From: Oasisia sp. SBJ-2009
Lineage: Eukaryota > Annelida > Polychaeta > Sabellida > Siboglinidae
Length of the DNA: 64,000 bases
Assembly (NCBI GenBank): GCA_964017155.1
Contig: OZ024856.1
Span: forward strand, 4,726,825-4,790,824
Direction of reading: 5' to 3'
Part shown: positions 12,232 to 23,579 of the stretch, piece by piece
Layout of the letters: each line of letters starts with the position of its first letter
Numbering within the stretch: position 1 is the stretch's first letter
Made by a program: the position numbers and the translations under genes
Notes under the pieces: model-generated
The model's database searches: none
Told to the model about the DNA's origin: nothing
The model's input: the letters and a program-made list of their open reading frames with translations, nothing else

Positions 12232-13284
12232 ATACTTCGTATGTACAAATGCATTGTTATAGCAAATGGCCCAAATCACAGTACACTGTAAACCAGTAAG
12301 GTAGATATAATGTCTTGCATATATATTTAGGTCTATTATTATTATTATAAATTTGTTGATCACTTATACATTTATTTAGATAACCATTCACTTTTTCTCT
12401 TTATTATGTTCAAATTGTGTTTATCTACATGTATAAATTGCACACTTATTACACATTTACAGTCAGATATAATCATTATTGGCTCATTATTTTGTCTGTT
12501 ATACTACACCTTTACACGTATCTAACTTACCTTATTTAATTTTTGTCTACTCACTGTTTGCCTATTTACCTTTTAAAGAATATTGATGTGTATGTACCAA
12601 CTGTATATGGGTTTTATTTTAACTGAAATAAATGTATTCGTATTCTCATAATTCTGACTAGACGAAGTCTTTCGAGTTTGACTGGCTTATAAGTTATAGT
12701 CAGAGTCTGTCACTGTCTTGTCTGTACTCTTCTTTAAACCATAAGTTTATGGTCCCATTTTCTGTACAACTACATGTTAAACTGACAAACCTGGTAGTTG
12801 TGTAGGTTATTTCTGCAAAATAAAATAATAAACACGCATCGGAGATCAGTAAAAATGGCACAATTTCCAGTCAGTTGCAAACGTCAATCTACATCAACCG
12901 TTCTACCGCGAGCTACGGAAGCTATCATCGCGCGACCCATGTCGAGGGACGTCAACATTAAAACTTTACAAAATAATTTTATATGCAAGATTTTGAATAC
13001 ACCATTAAATACAAATATAAGAAATCAGAATGCATATTATTACATCCAACAAATAAGAACAAACACAAAGAAATAGACAATTTAACAAATTATATACAGG
13101 ACCAATATTCCGGAATGCGATACCTCATAATCTACAACAAATTGTATTCAACAATACATTTTACTCAAAAAAGCTGTTATTGTCAAAATAGTATTACTTG
13201 TTTTTTATTTATTTATTATAACTATTATTTAATATTTCAATTACCATATAAATTAGCCATAAACAAGCTATCATCAGACCTACT
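12232..13284. other. Intergenic, AT-rich
   Basis: No gene recognised. The short frames at 12798-13297 are AT-rich, have no start context or splice sites, and look like chance ORFs or older transposon debris. Confidence 0.4.
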
Positions 13285-14050
13285 GTACGGTTCTTGACAA
13301 CAAACCAAAGGACATGAAATATATTCATTGTGTCAATCTCAACAATCATCCATTACCTTATATTACGAAATGTAAATATCTTGATCATATAATTAACAAC
13401 AATCTTACTGATGATGACGACATTGCCAGACAAAAAAGATGCCTTTATGCACAAGCTAATGTTTTAGCTCGTAAATTTTGTTTTTGTAGTACTTCCATCA
13501 AACTTACTTAATTTCAAGCGTACTGTGCTCCACAATGTACACCTCGAGTCTTTGGTGCAAATAAAAAATATGAGCTTGAAAAGCATTACCGTCGCATACA
13601 ACAACAGTCTCGGAATTGTACTTATCCTACCATCAAGATCTAGCGTGTGCAAGTTTTAAATTTGCCACAAACTATATATTAAATCTTTCAATGAACGCAT
13701 TCGCTCATCCATATTTAGCCTTTTATGTCATCTTCATCAGTCTGAAAACACTCTTTTTGTCAATTACTTCCACACAGATATACATATTAGAAGTTCTATG
13801 TTCACATACTGGAGATCACCAATGTACACATGATATTTGCATTATATTTTTTACCATAAATTTCATAATTATTTTAATCACTCGATCAGTCATTTTTTTC
13901 TGACCTATTTATTTATTTATTTGTATTACCCACTTATTTATTCTTTTATTTTTACCCCATAATTTTTTTTATTGTATTTTATGTATTGTACCTTTTCCTA
14001 TTTTAAAATTGTATTTTATGTATACTTTGGACTTTCTCTGAAATAAACAT
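13285..14050 (+). pseudogene. 5'-truncated copy of the LINE at 44.4-47.5 kb
   Basis: Translates to HCVNLNNHPLPYITKCKY, then NNNLTDDDDIARQKRCLYAQ, matching the ORF2 C-terminal third of the minus-strand LINE at 44695-47454 nearly residue for residue. Stops and frameshifts follow after about 13510, though LINE similarity continues (for example 'caatgaacgcattcgctcat'). It ends with the same 'ctgaaataaac' tail, here followed by (TA)n. A dead retrocopy. Confidence 0.88.
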
Positions 14051-14368
14051 TATATATATATATTATATATATATATATATAAGTTTGTCATGTTATTAAG
14101 CTTTTATTTGGTATTTATGATGTACCTGTGATTAGCTTGTTATCTTAACAATGAATAAAATGTAATTAATATATATTCAACCTATTCTATTTTATTGCTC
14201 AACGTAAATGCGTTAATTGGTGGCTTACACAAAAGCGCATAGACCATAGCCTCACAACCAAATTATAATACATTGACAGAGGATATGGGATGGGCTAGTG
14301 CCCCCTCACTAACCCAGCGAGTATGTGCAATAACAGTATTGCGCCAACCTCTATGACGAACCTCGAAA

Positions 14369-17300
14369 ATGGCGACGACGGTAGCAGAAGCTATTTCTAC
14401 CGAAGAAGATGATAGCGGTATTGATATAACGGAATGTCTAGAATCGCTTAACTTTGAAGACGCTCTCAGCGACGAGGAAAAACAGCTCGTTCATCTGCGT
14501 AAACGATCACATGCCCTGACAGCAACATCCTGCGCTCAAGCGACATACTTTGTTTGTATTTTGAATGAAGCTCGGTAAGTCCGAGACGGTGCTACTGGTT
14601 GCCATGGAAACTGTTTACATGCACCATTATAAATTATTCCTGCAAATAGATCTGGTAGTTGGCACGCCCTGATGATGGTTGGCACGCACTTGATGTGCTA
14701 AGTCACATATGTGCTAGATAATATACCAAAAATAATTTTTTAAGATTTTATATGATATTTTGCAACAGACCCATTTATTTCGCCCAAAATAGTGTATACA
14801 GGTCGTGTATAAAACACAATAAAATACATATAAGTTTTTAAAAATTGGCAGGGAGTCTCCCACTAACTAAGACACTGAATAGTTCTTAGCATGAGAGTTA
14901 CCTGTGGATAACATGACAATAACATGTTTATGTATGTACAATAAATAATACAAATAATAGCAATTAATAATAAAAACATGTTTACACTGCTATATACTCA
15001 AACTTATTTACATATAGGTTTGCAGAACATATAGACGTAAGTTAAATCTTCACATCATAAATGTTGGCATTGTGGAATATTAGCATATTTTGACCATTGA
15101 TTATCACGTTTTTGGACACATCATCCCCATTTTTTGGACATAATCGGCATGGGACATAACTCATTTTGCCCAATGTAAGATTTTTAAAAATATCAGATTC
15201 TTATCATGTATTGAAGTCTAAGAAGATACTGTGGAATCTATTAATTATTTCGTGGAATCTATTAATTATTTCTAAGTACTATTTATTTATAGTGGGTGAA
15301 ATAGGGTAATCTAGCTTTCAACAAGATTGTAAACAAAATTTAGCAAATCTGATAAATTGATATGATATATAACAGATAAAGTGGTAAGCAAAACAGCTGC
15401 ATACATAGGATAATTCTTTGATTCGGCGCCATTGTTATTAAAAATAAGCAAGTGTTTTAGCAGGAAGCCCTAGTCTGTTTATATAGGTAGTGTCCAAAGT
15501 ATCCGCTAGGGAACGGTACCAGTACAGAATAAAATTATTGTTCATGGTAGCATAGGTAGTAAGTTGTTTATAACACGTAGTGTGCTGCAGTTGCTGTACA
15601 CAATAAACAAACAGTCTTTCTAAAGACTAAGTTGGTATAAACTAAGTTGATTTGATCAATCGTATTATGGCACCTTCCAAGCGGCAAGTGAAGGCAAGGA
15701 GGCACTTGCTGTGTGATCACTGCCACAGCTTGGTGGATTTTGCCTTATCGGGGTGCGGAAAGTCTTGGTCAGAGACAACGGAGGAAGGGTTTACTTTCCA
15801 ATGTTTAGGGTGTTGGAAAGTGGACTGTCTGACGGCAGAGCTAGCTAAGCTAACGGATCTTGTGAAGGGGATGGAGAGAGGAGGGAGGATGATAGCAAGG
15901 AAAACAAATGGAGAAAGAACAACAGAAAACATGCCATGCATGAAGGAGACAGTGGAGAAAGTGACAGTAGAGAAGGAGGGGGGGACAAGGGGACAGGAGA
16001 TGATAGAAGTAGATACGACAGGAGGAAAGACGAAGGGAAGAAAGGAACTGAGAGTAGATATGACCAAACGGAAGTCAATAACAAGGAAGATGTCAGGAAG
16101 AAAAGAGACAGGAAAGAAAGGACCAACAGAGAAAGCGGCAGGGGGGAAAGTCAGCAACCAGGGATATGCAAAACGGAGGAGCTACTCTGAAGCAGTGATC
16201 GAGGGTGCATTGAGAACAGAAAGGGTTTTTATGGGCGACTCAATTTTGCGAAAGACGGACAAGACGTTAAACAAAGGAGAAGATGTTGTTGTTTGTCTTC
16301 CGGGCGCTCGGATTGAGCATGTGACAGATAGGGTAGAGAACGTGTTGGGGCATGGCCAGGGAGGATCTATATTAGTACATGTAGGGACGAACAATGCAGA
16401 CAGGGAGGGGACAACTAGAATAGTGCAAAGATACAGACAGTTGGTAGGGAAACTGAAGAAGACAAGAGTTGAACAGATCATTCTCTCAGGAATCTTGCCA
16501 GTAATCGGAGGAAGGGGAGCAACCTATAGAAACTGTAAGAGGATGGCAATCAATGCTCTGGTGGAGCAGATGTGTGAAGGAGAAGGAGTTGGATTTGTAG
16601 ATTTGTGGGGATACTTTGTTGGGAAGGAAGATATGTACGTGAGAGATGGCCTCCATCTAAGCGGAAAGGGCGCAGCAGTGTTCTCCGAGAACCTGCTTCA
16701 ATCTATGGACAGAGGAACAGGTTGCAATTTTTTAAACTAGTTTCGCAGGGGGGATACACAGAGAAGCCAAATACTAGAGGCATAGCTAAAGACAGCAAAA
16801 AGAAATCAGCAAAAAACAGCCTGGAAAGCCCTACGAAATTTGGTTATAAATGTGTTTGTTTAAATGCAAGGAGCATAGTAAACAAAAGAAATGAACTAAA
16901 CATTATGGTAGAAGATATTGACCCTCACATAATAGGTATAACTGAATCTTGGGCCACCCCCGATATATCAGATGCCGAATTAGGAATGACAGGATATGTA
17001 ATGTTTAGGAAAGATAGATTAGGAAGAAGGGGAGGCGGAGTTATTTTATATATTAAAGAATCCATCCAGGCTTACGAAATAAAATTAGAAAAAGAAGCAG
17101 AATGTGAAGCTGTCTGGTGTAACATAGTTACAGGAAACTCAACATTAACTGTTGGGTTAGTTTATCGTAGTCCAAACATAAGCATAGAAGAGAATGAAAA
17201 AATGCACAACGCTATAAAAGAAGTGAGTAAACGGGACTGTATTATTATGGGGGATTTTAACCATGGGCATATAAAGTGGACATCTCTACAGAGTCCTGGG

Positions 17301-20300
17301 AGAGAGGATCAAGAGTTTTTAAATTTAGTACAAGATAGTTTCCTTTTTCAACATGTGTTAGAACCAACCAGGGACAAGAACGTGTTGGACATAGTTTTGA
17401 GCTCACAGAAGGAATTTGTTGATAATGTCAATATATGTGAGCCACTGGGATGTAGTGATCATAACCAGATACATTTTATCATCAAAGTAAAAGGAGAACG
17501 GAACAGAAAAATACGGTACAGGAAAAATTTTCACAAAGGAAGATATAAGGACATGAGGGAATATTTAGCGAAGATAGACTGGAATAACACACTGAAGAAT
17601 AAGACAGCAACAGAATGCTGGAATATCTTAAAGAGGGAAATTGACTGCGTCGTTGACAAATTTGTCCCCTTGAAAAAACAGGGGAAAAGGTCAAAGAAGA
17701 AACACTTATCGAAGGAAGCCATTAGAAAAATCAAGTACAAGCAAATGATGTGGAAGACATATAGACATACTGGAAGTGACGAAGACTATGCCATTTATAA
17801 AGAAGCACTTAATCAAGCTACAGCTGAAATTAGAAATTCGAAGAGAAGCTATGAACAAAAAATAGCTTTCAACATAAAACATGACAGCAAGAGTTTTTAT
17901 GCGTATGTTCGAAGTAAACAGAAAGTTCAAGATAAGGTCGGGCCACTAGAAGGTAGTGATGGAAACATAATAACGGAGGGATTCTTAATGGCAGAAAACC
18001 TAAATGAATACTTTAGTTCGGTGTTTACCAGGGAAGATATTAGTACATTACCAGTACTAGAGACTAAGTTCGAAGGGAGAGAGTGTGACTATTTAGGACA
18101 ACTAACTGTAACCCCAAAAATGGTAGCTATGAAAATAAGAGATATGAAGGATAATAAATCACCAGGAGTGGATGGGATTCCTCCCAAATTACTACTGGAA
18201 ATTGTAGAACAAATTAGCATACCACTTGCAACAGTGTTCAATTTGGCATTAGAGGAAGGAGTGGTTCCGGTAGAATGGAAAGAAGCAAACATCATACCAT
18301 TATTTAAAAAAGGATCAAGAAGCAAGTCAGAGAACTATAGACCAGTGAGTTTAACATCGGTGATTTGTAAACTATTAGAAAGACTAATTAAAGATCACTT
18401 GGTTGATTTTCTTGTTAAAAATAAATTGATAAACACATCTCAACATGGGTTTTTAAAAGCGAGGTCATGCTTAACAAATATGTTATGTTTTTTGGAAGAT
18501 GTCACAAAGTGGGTAGATGAGGGATCACCAGTAGATATAATCTACTTAGATTTTAAAAAAGCCTTTGACAAAGTGCCACACCAAAGATTACTACTTAAAC
18601 TAAAGGCCCATGGCATAGGAAATAGTATGATTAACTGGATAGAAAAATGGCTTATTGATAGAAGACAAAGAGTAGTAGTTGATGGGGAGGTTTCAAATTG
18701 GAAATCTGTTTTGAGTGGAGTACCGCAAGGATCAGTATTGGGACCTATTTTATTCTTAATATATATCAATGATTTGGATGATGACATAACAAGCAAGGTG
18801 TTGAAGTTTGCGGACGACACAAAAGTGTTTAGGAAAATAAAAAGTGATGCAGATAGACAGCATTTACAAGATGATCTAAATAAGTTGATAGAATGGTCTG
18901 AGAAATGGCAAATGCTGTTTAACTTTGGAAAGTGTAAGTGCCTCCACACAGGACATGGGAATGAAAATGCACAATATACAATGGGTGGTACTGTACTAAA
19001 TACTACTGTAAAGGAAAAGGACTTAGGTTTAACCATTAGTGCTGACATGAAGGTATCAGAGCAGTGTGGAATTGCAGCAGCGAAGGCAAACCAAATTCTT
19101 GGATTAATTAGGCGAAATATAGTATACAAAGAAAAAGAACTAATAATACCGCTTTATAAAACAATAGTTAGGCCTCATTTAGAATATTGTATACAAGCAT
19201 GGAGGCCATATCGCAAGAAGGATATTGATATGCTAGAAAGAGTACAAAGGAGAGCAACAAAAATGATACCAAAACTCAGGAATATTAGTTATGAAATGCG
19301 TCTAAAAGAATGTGGTCTAACAACACTAGAAACCAGAAGATTGAGAGGAGATCAGATTGAGGTTTTTAAAATATTGAATGGGTATGAAAATATTGACAGA
19401 AATATTTTTTTCACGGTCAAGGAAGAGAGAAGGACTAGAGGACATGGAGTTGCATTAGCAAAGAAGCAGTGTAGACTAGATATTAGAAAATTTTCATTTT
19501 CCCAAAGAATAGTAAACGAATGGAACAAATTATCAGCTGATTGTGTAGGTGCTAGAAGTGTTAATATGTTTAAAAATAAAATTGACATATACCTAAGACG
19601 GGCAGGGTATACTTAGATAGATAGGTTGGACTCTCGATAAGCCAAACGGCTTCCTTGTCCACCTGCCATCTAGAGTTGATTCTCTAGGTGGCAATCTTGT
19701 TAAATCTTGTTAAATTATATGGTTTATTTTTATATTTTTAGACAAACAGCTAAATACATTAATAATTGTTATATTTTATATAGTAATACAATAACCTACT
19801 AGACATGTACGTTGAGATCACATTGATGAGGTGACAGTTGTTGAAACACCTTCGGGTTACCACAAGATCATGAAGTACATATATGACACACACACACACA
19901 CTTCACATAAAACCAGGGTTTGATTTTAACGATACCTGGTATTCTGTTACTATAAGCACCCAAGATTTTGTAACAGACTACCAGACTCAATGCCATAGGG
20001 ATCTGACCAGATTACCGCTAGTGCCAATTAAGCCCACCGCAATACGCTGCGTCTGACCACAGAATGAAGCTATTCACAGCTAGGGCCAGTTTGTATATAT
20101 GGCGTTGGTTTGTGGAGCGTACATTTGAGCATTCCGCAAATTCCACTTAGCATATATATTTACAAGACTTTGCATCATATATATGAGAAATTGTTGACTT
20201 ATAACACTGATACTTTTGCAAAGATTTGGTTCATTTTTTGCAAAACAGATATGAAGTTGTGTTGTACCAGAATAATAAACACACTTTGCAGACTAGTCAC

Positions 20301-23070
20301 GTTTTTTTATTTTACATGGATTTAATTGTTTACCAGATTTTTATTTTATGGAATCCCTTATGTTTGTAATCCATCTGGGATACCAGATGTTTTACCTTAA
20401 ACTAAGGCTGATAACAATGGGTGTACATATGCAATGCACATTTGTGTGATATTGTATACCTAATAATTTTACTGTAATGACTACCGGGTACATATTCAGA
20501 CACCTACAAATAGTTACATTGTCAGCTGGGGGAAAACATACGACACAAAATTGTATTTTTTGTTCAAAAAATATAGTCACCTTTTGAAAATACGTTTTTT
20601 GAAATTGTATACATATTTCCACCCTAAACATTTGGTGGTTCCATGCTCCGGTAATGACTCTTGCCTGTCCCCGTTCATGATTACACCTGATGGTTTTGTA
20701 TGTTGTGTCACTGAGTTTGAATTATCACTGATATAGAAGTTTTTCTACTGTTGTTATTGTTACTAATGTGTGTATTCAAACCCATAAAAAACAGTTGTCT
20801 GAAAATATGCAATGTATAAAATTATTGTTTTTTTTGTAAAAAAAAACATTGTAGCGTGAAAACATGGTGTACAAAAACGTATAGTTCTTCTGCCTGTACA
20901 GACAGATAAAGAACCAGCTGCACAACCCAGTACCAATGCGAGCGAGTCGTCGACTCCTGGAAGAAGTGACACCCAGAGATGCCGTGCGCATCAGTATCAT
21001 TGGCTGTGGTCGAATGGGAAGCCACCTCACCCATTCACTGCTCACATTCGGGGAGGTAAACCCAAATGAGATCAAAATCTCCACTCGAAGGCCTGAAATG
21101 CTCAGTGAGTTGCCTAAGTTAATTACTGAAAAAAACTGTGTTTTGCTACATCATTACATTATGTGATATTATTCAATTATTGAACATTTTAAGAAAGTTT
21201 AAATTGATAAGCTCTTTCAGTGCAATTGTTATGGAGACTATAAATATGCATATATACATTTATATATAATTATATATATATATATATATATAATGTGTGT
21301 AAATATATTAATAATTATTTAAATTTATAATTTTACTATTTGACGTATTAATTGTATTTAATTAATAAATTTAATATAACTAACAAACTGTTGTTTTCTA
21401 CCTTTTATCTGAAGTTTATTTTTTTCAGTTAATTTTGCTGTTTTTATTATATAAATTGAATCACATGATCGAATTTTGATGGTACAGTGCTTTGAGAATA
21501 TCATGAATATCGTGCTGTATAAATATTAAATATCGTTATTTTGCCAGCGACGCTCCAAGAGTCTGGTGTGCAGTGTTTCCATGACAACCAGCGTGCAGCC
21601 TCCGCAGCCCACCTCCTCTTCCTGTGTGTGCTGCCGTCCCAGCTGCCCGATGTGGCGGAGGACATCCGTGGTCACATCAGTGACGGCTGCATCGTCTACA
21701 GCATGATAGCTGGCGTGACGCTGCCACGACTACAGAAGCTGCTGGACCACACTGACATTGTGAAGCCTCACTTCACGTGGCCCCAGGACTGCTCAAAGAG
21801 ACCGTGGTGCCACCAGTGCGAGATGACGGCAACATTCGCCAATCCAGCGATGGTCGAGAAGACGTGTCCGCTAAGTTTAAACAAGGAAGGTACATGCATA
21901 TTTTGTTACTAAATTATAATTGTACAAGCCACTACTACTAAGTGTAGCTCCAAGAACATGGAGCCAACTACACCTTACGAACATTGATTGGTTTTTCACT
22001 GTCTGGATGTACCAGTGATGCTGTGATCCAAGAAGCACCAACACGTGTCATTCCCTGAAGTCTGTATCAATTAAAGACATGAAAGCAGTTAGTCAGCCCC
22101 ACAAACCATGTGTTGTTTTTGTGAAAAGATCTTAGAACATGTTTCTTGTGTATAGTGTAGTATATGTTGCTGAAATGAAGTAGCTTTAGTCTCTAGAATC
22201 AGACGTTTGTACAACAGTAATGTGAATACGAACGTTGGTTCAGTGTTGAATGGAATCTTATCACAGTGTTTGTCGTTGCCATAATGGCGGTGATGTCATG
22301 TTTCAGAGGCAGTGATTACGACGAACGTGACATTTGCCGAGCAGATGGTGTATGCGCTCGTCAACATGTGTAGTTGGCTTGGGTTGAGTAGAGTGGAGAC
22401 AATCGGGGTCGTCAATGCCGTCGTACTTGGTCACAGTCAACGCAAGCCCGTCCAGGATAAACTCGTCCAGCAGGATGTCACAAGAATGGCTGGTGACGAT
22501 GACAAGTAAGTGTCCTGTTAATACAGAATGGATGATGACATTGACAAGTATGTATCAGGTCGATAAAGAATGGCTAGTGCAGATGACAAGTTACTAAGTG
22601 TTCTCCTGGTATAATGCCTTGACAGTAGTAGTTGATATTTGTAACATTTTCTTAGCAAACATTGTTACATCTTTGGAAGCTGCTATTTTAGAGAGATATT
22701 CAATGTTTCATCTATTGTTAGACTTAAAGGCCTTAGAATTGCACATCATAAAAATATACCCTCATACCAACGACGATTGTATAACAATTCAAACTTATCG
22801 ATTCCATATTGTATTGATGACAAGCATTTTAATGTCATGGCAACATGGATTATGACTGTTTAGTAACACTTTCATTTCAGGCCTTTCCCGAAGGTGAATC
22901 TAAGCGTTATCGTGGACAGAGAAACGCCCTTGACCAAGAACCTTGTCCACAACCGCACCATTCGGACAGCCTTTGTTGAACATTACTGTAACATCTTCAA
23001 AGAATATCTTGACTGGAAGAAGAAATCCCTTCAACAAGCCAAAGAACAACTTCATCTCACCTTTGAGTGA
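14369..23070 (+). CDS. NOXRED1: NADP-dependent oxidoreductase domain protein (NOXRED1), five exons
   Basis: Coding exons: 14369-14574, 20902-21104, 21548-21889, 22307-22505 and 22881-23070. All phases agree; 379 residues in total, against about 360 in human. Exon 1 starts in good context (gaaaATGG) and holds the N-terminal CLESLNFE motif. Exon 2 holds the Rossmann nucleotide-binding loop (SIIGCGRMGSHL) and KISTRRPEML. Exon 3 holds GVQCFHDN and LFLCVLPSQLPDV. Exon 4 is helical and may correspond to the dimerisation region. Exon 5 ends in DWKKKSLQQAKEQ...LTFE. The fold is that of the F420/NADP-dependent, pyrroline-5-carboxylate-reductase-like family; the substrate is unknown. Intron 1 (6.3 kb) contains a CR1-like LINE in sense orientation. 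'aataaa' at 23325 is a possible poly(A) signal. Exon 4's donor is triplicated (22483-22600). Confidence 0.93.
14575..15599. other. NOXRED1 intron 1, part before the LINE
   Basis: AT-rich non-coding sequence. 'tctattaattatttc' is repeated near 15240-15265. Part of the right-hand side may be the 5' UTR of the LINE, whose true 5' end could not be located. Confidence 0.4.
15667..16740 (+). CDS. LINE ORF1: zinc-finger plus SGNH/GDSL hydrolase
   Basis: 357 residues from the first ATG (MAPSKRQ). Residues 16-54 have a Cys/His cluster (CDHC, then FQCLGC and C54) like the PHD-type fingers of CR1 ORF1 proteins. Residues 60-70 could form a short coiled coil. A Lys/Arg/Thr-rich linker follows. From about residue 187 comes an SGNH hydrolase: FMGDSIL with the nucleophile Ser in GDS (190-192), GTNN (240-243), and DGLHLS (327-332) providing the Asp-x-x-His dyad. 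Esterase-type ORF1 proteins of this kind are known from CR1 LINEs and are thought to act as RNA-binding chaperones and lipid or acetyl esterases. All catalytic blocks are present. Confidence 0.88.
   Translation: MAPSKRQVKARRHLLCDHCHSLVDFALSGCGKSWSETTEEGFTFQCLGCWKVDCLTAELAKLTDLVKGMERGGRMIARKTNGERTTENMPCMKETVEKVTVEKEGGTRGQEMIEVDTTGGKTKGRKELRVDMTKRKSITRKMSGRKETGKKGPTEKAAGGKVSNQGYAKRRSYSEAVIEGALRTERVFMGDSILRKTDKTLNKGEDVVVCLPGARIEHVTDRVENVLGHGQGGSILVHVGTNNADREGTTRIVQRYRQLVGKLKKTRVEQIILSGILPVIGGRGATYRNCKRMAINALVEQMCEGEGVGFVDLWGYFVGKEDMYVRDGLHLSGKGAAVFSENLLQSMDRGTGCNFLN
16605..19616 (+). CDS. LINE ORF2: AP-like endonuclease and reverse transcriptase
   Basis: The frame is open from 16605, overlapping ORF1 in the -1 frame; the recognisable protein begins near 16850. 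The EEP endonuclease has CLNARSI, GITESW, IMGDFNHGHI and CSDHNQI. The reverse transcriptase has SPGVDGIPPK, NYRPVSLTS, YLDFKKAFDKV, SGVPQGSVLGPILF and the catalytic FADDTKVF. The C-terminal part has [18 protein letters not shown] and the terminal FSFSQRIVNEWNKL. No ATG lies before the endonuclease domain (the first Met is inside it), so ORF2 is presumably made by -1 frameshifting or re-initiation near the ORF1 stop. No disabling mutation was seen. Confidence 0.92.
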   Translation: MGILCWEGRYVRERWPPSKRKGRSSVLREPASIYGQRNRLQFFKLVSQGGYTEKPNTRGIAKDSKKKSAKNSLESPTKFGYKCVCLNARSIVNKRNELNIMVEDIDPHIIGITESWATPDISDAELGMTGYVMFRKDRLGRRGGGVILYIKESIQAYEIKLEKEAECEAVWCNIVTGNSTLTVGLVYRSPNISIEENEKMHNAIKEVSKRDCIIMGDFNHGHIKWTSLQSPGREDQEFLNLVQDSFLFQHVLEPTRDKNVLDIVLSSQKEFVDNVNICEPLGCSDHNQIHFIIKVKGERNRKIRYRKNFHKGRYKDMREYLAKIDWNNTLKNKTATECWNILKREIDCVVDKFVPLKKQGKRSKKKHLSKEAIRKIKYKQMMWKTYRHTGSDEDYAIYKEALNQATAEIRNSKRSYEQKIAFNIKHDSKSFYAYVRSKQKVQDKVGPLEGSDGNIITEGFLMAENLNEYFSSVFTREDISTLPVLETKFEGRECDYLGQLTVTPKMVAMKIRDMKDNKSPGVDGIPPKLLLEIVEQISIPLATVFNLALEEGVVPVEWKEANIIPLFKKGSRSKSENYRPVSLTSVICKLLERLIKDHLVDFLVKNKLINTSQHGFLKARSCLTNMLCFLEDVTKWVDEGSPVDIIYLDFKKAFDKVPHQRLLLKLKAHGIGNSMINWIEKWLIDRRQRVVVDGEVSNWKSVLSGVPQGSVLGPILFLIYINDLDDDITSKVLKFADDTKVFRKIKSDADRQHLQDDLNKLIEWSEKWQMLFNFGKCKCLHTGHGNENAQYTMGGTVLNTTVKEKDLGLTISADMKVSEQCGIAAAKANQILGLIRRNIVYKEKELIIPLYKTIVRPHLEYCIQAWRPYRKKDIDMLERVQRRATKMIPKLRNISYEMRLKECGLTTLETRRLRGDQIEVFKILNGYENIDRNIFFTVKEERRTRGHGVALAKKQCRLDIRKFSFSQRIVNEWNKLSADCVGARSVNMFKNKIDIYLRRAGYT
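19726..20901. other. NOXRED1 intron 1, part after the LINE
   Basis: No gene or further transposon recognised. A short (CA)n lies at 19888-19903. The intron closes with 'ttcttctgcctgtacag' at 20885-20901. Confidence 0.4.
21240..21300. repeat. (TA)n microsatellite in NOXRED1 intron 2
   Basis: TA-rich tract 'tatatatataat' with interruptions. Confidence 0.85.
21481..21547 (+). mobile_element. SINE/LINE 3' tail abutting the NOXRED1 exon 3 acceptor
   Basis: 'gtacagtgctttgagaat' followed by 'cgtgctgtataaatatt', the same tail family as at 8638-8702. It ends within about 12 bases of the acceptor 'ttttgccag' (exon 3 starts at 21548), so the transposon tail probably supplies much of the exon's upstream splicing context. 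Confidence 0.5.
22483..22600 (+). repeat. 42-bp triplication across the NOXRED1 exon 4 donor
   Basis: 'agaatgg' starts copies at 22483, 22525 and 22567, exactly 42 bases apart. The first copy spans the last coding bases of exon 4 and its donor (GACAA|GTAAGT). The second carries GACAAGTATGTAT and the third GACAAGTTACTAAG. Only the first donor fits the consensus well; the copies are intronic decoys. Confidence 0.85.
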
Positions 23071-23204
23071 TCTCGTTCTTTCTGTCTACCTGTGGCCAAA
23101 GATTGTATATTCTGAGATGAACTGCATCAGCTGAATGAAGACACAACGAACACTAGAGACACGGTGATTAAGGAAATACTAAACAGATTCCGTGGTCATG
23201 AAAT

Positions 23205-23208
<4 letters not shown>

Positions 23209-23272
<64 letters not shown>
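23209..23272. repeat. (GT)n microsatellite
   Basis: About 31 uninterrupted GT dinucleotides, just 3' of NOXRED1. Confidence 0.98.
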
Positions 23273-23286
<14 letters not shown>

Positions 23287-23328
23287 GTATACTATATGAC
23301 GATTTTTGAAACGTATGTATATAAAATA

Positions 23329-23331
<3 letters not shown>

Positions 23332-23392
<61 letters not shown>
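23332..23392. repeat. (AT)n microsatellite
   Basis: About 30 uninterrupted AT dinucleotides. Long ORFs crossing this and the GT tract are artefacts. Confidence 0.98.
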
Positions 23393-23394
<2 letters not shown>

Positions 23395-23579
23395 TCGGTC
23401 CCTCCAAATTTTTCAAACTGGACAAACGCCCGTGTGTGTGTGCGCGCGTGTGTGTGCGCGCGCGCGCGGATGCGTTCCCATGAGTGTTGCATGCGTTACC
23501 CGAAAATAACACTATGCAGTTTTTATATCATTCCAAATAGTCGGATTGTATTGATCGATGCGCAGACTTGTGACCATGG

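Larger units (their letters stand above)
15600..19725 (+). mobile_element. CR1-like non-LTR retrotransposon, nearly complete
   Basis: Carries an SGNH-hydrolase ORF1 (15667-16740) and an endonuclease plus reverse transcriptase ORF2 (to 19616), both intact. A short 3' UTR follows. It ends in a direct repeat of 'cttgttaaat' near 19695-19717, in keeping with the short 3'-terminal repeats of CR1-group LINEs, rather than poly(A). The 5' boundary is uncertain. Related 3' ends occur at 35420-35709 (minus) and 43741-43990 (scrambled). Intact frames suggest a young insertion. Confidence 0.9.

Noticed and set aside
16605..16740. ORF2 start at 16605
   Set aside because: The codon is GTG inside ORF1 and the first 80 or so residues show no domain; it only marks where the frame opens.
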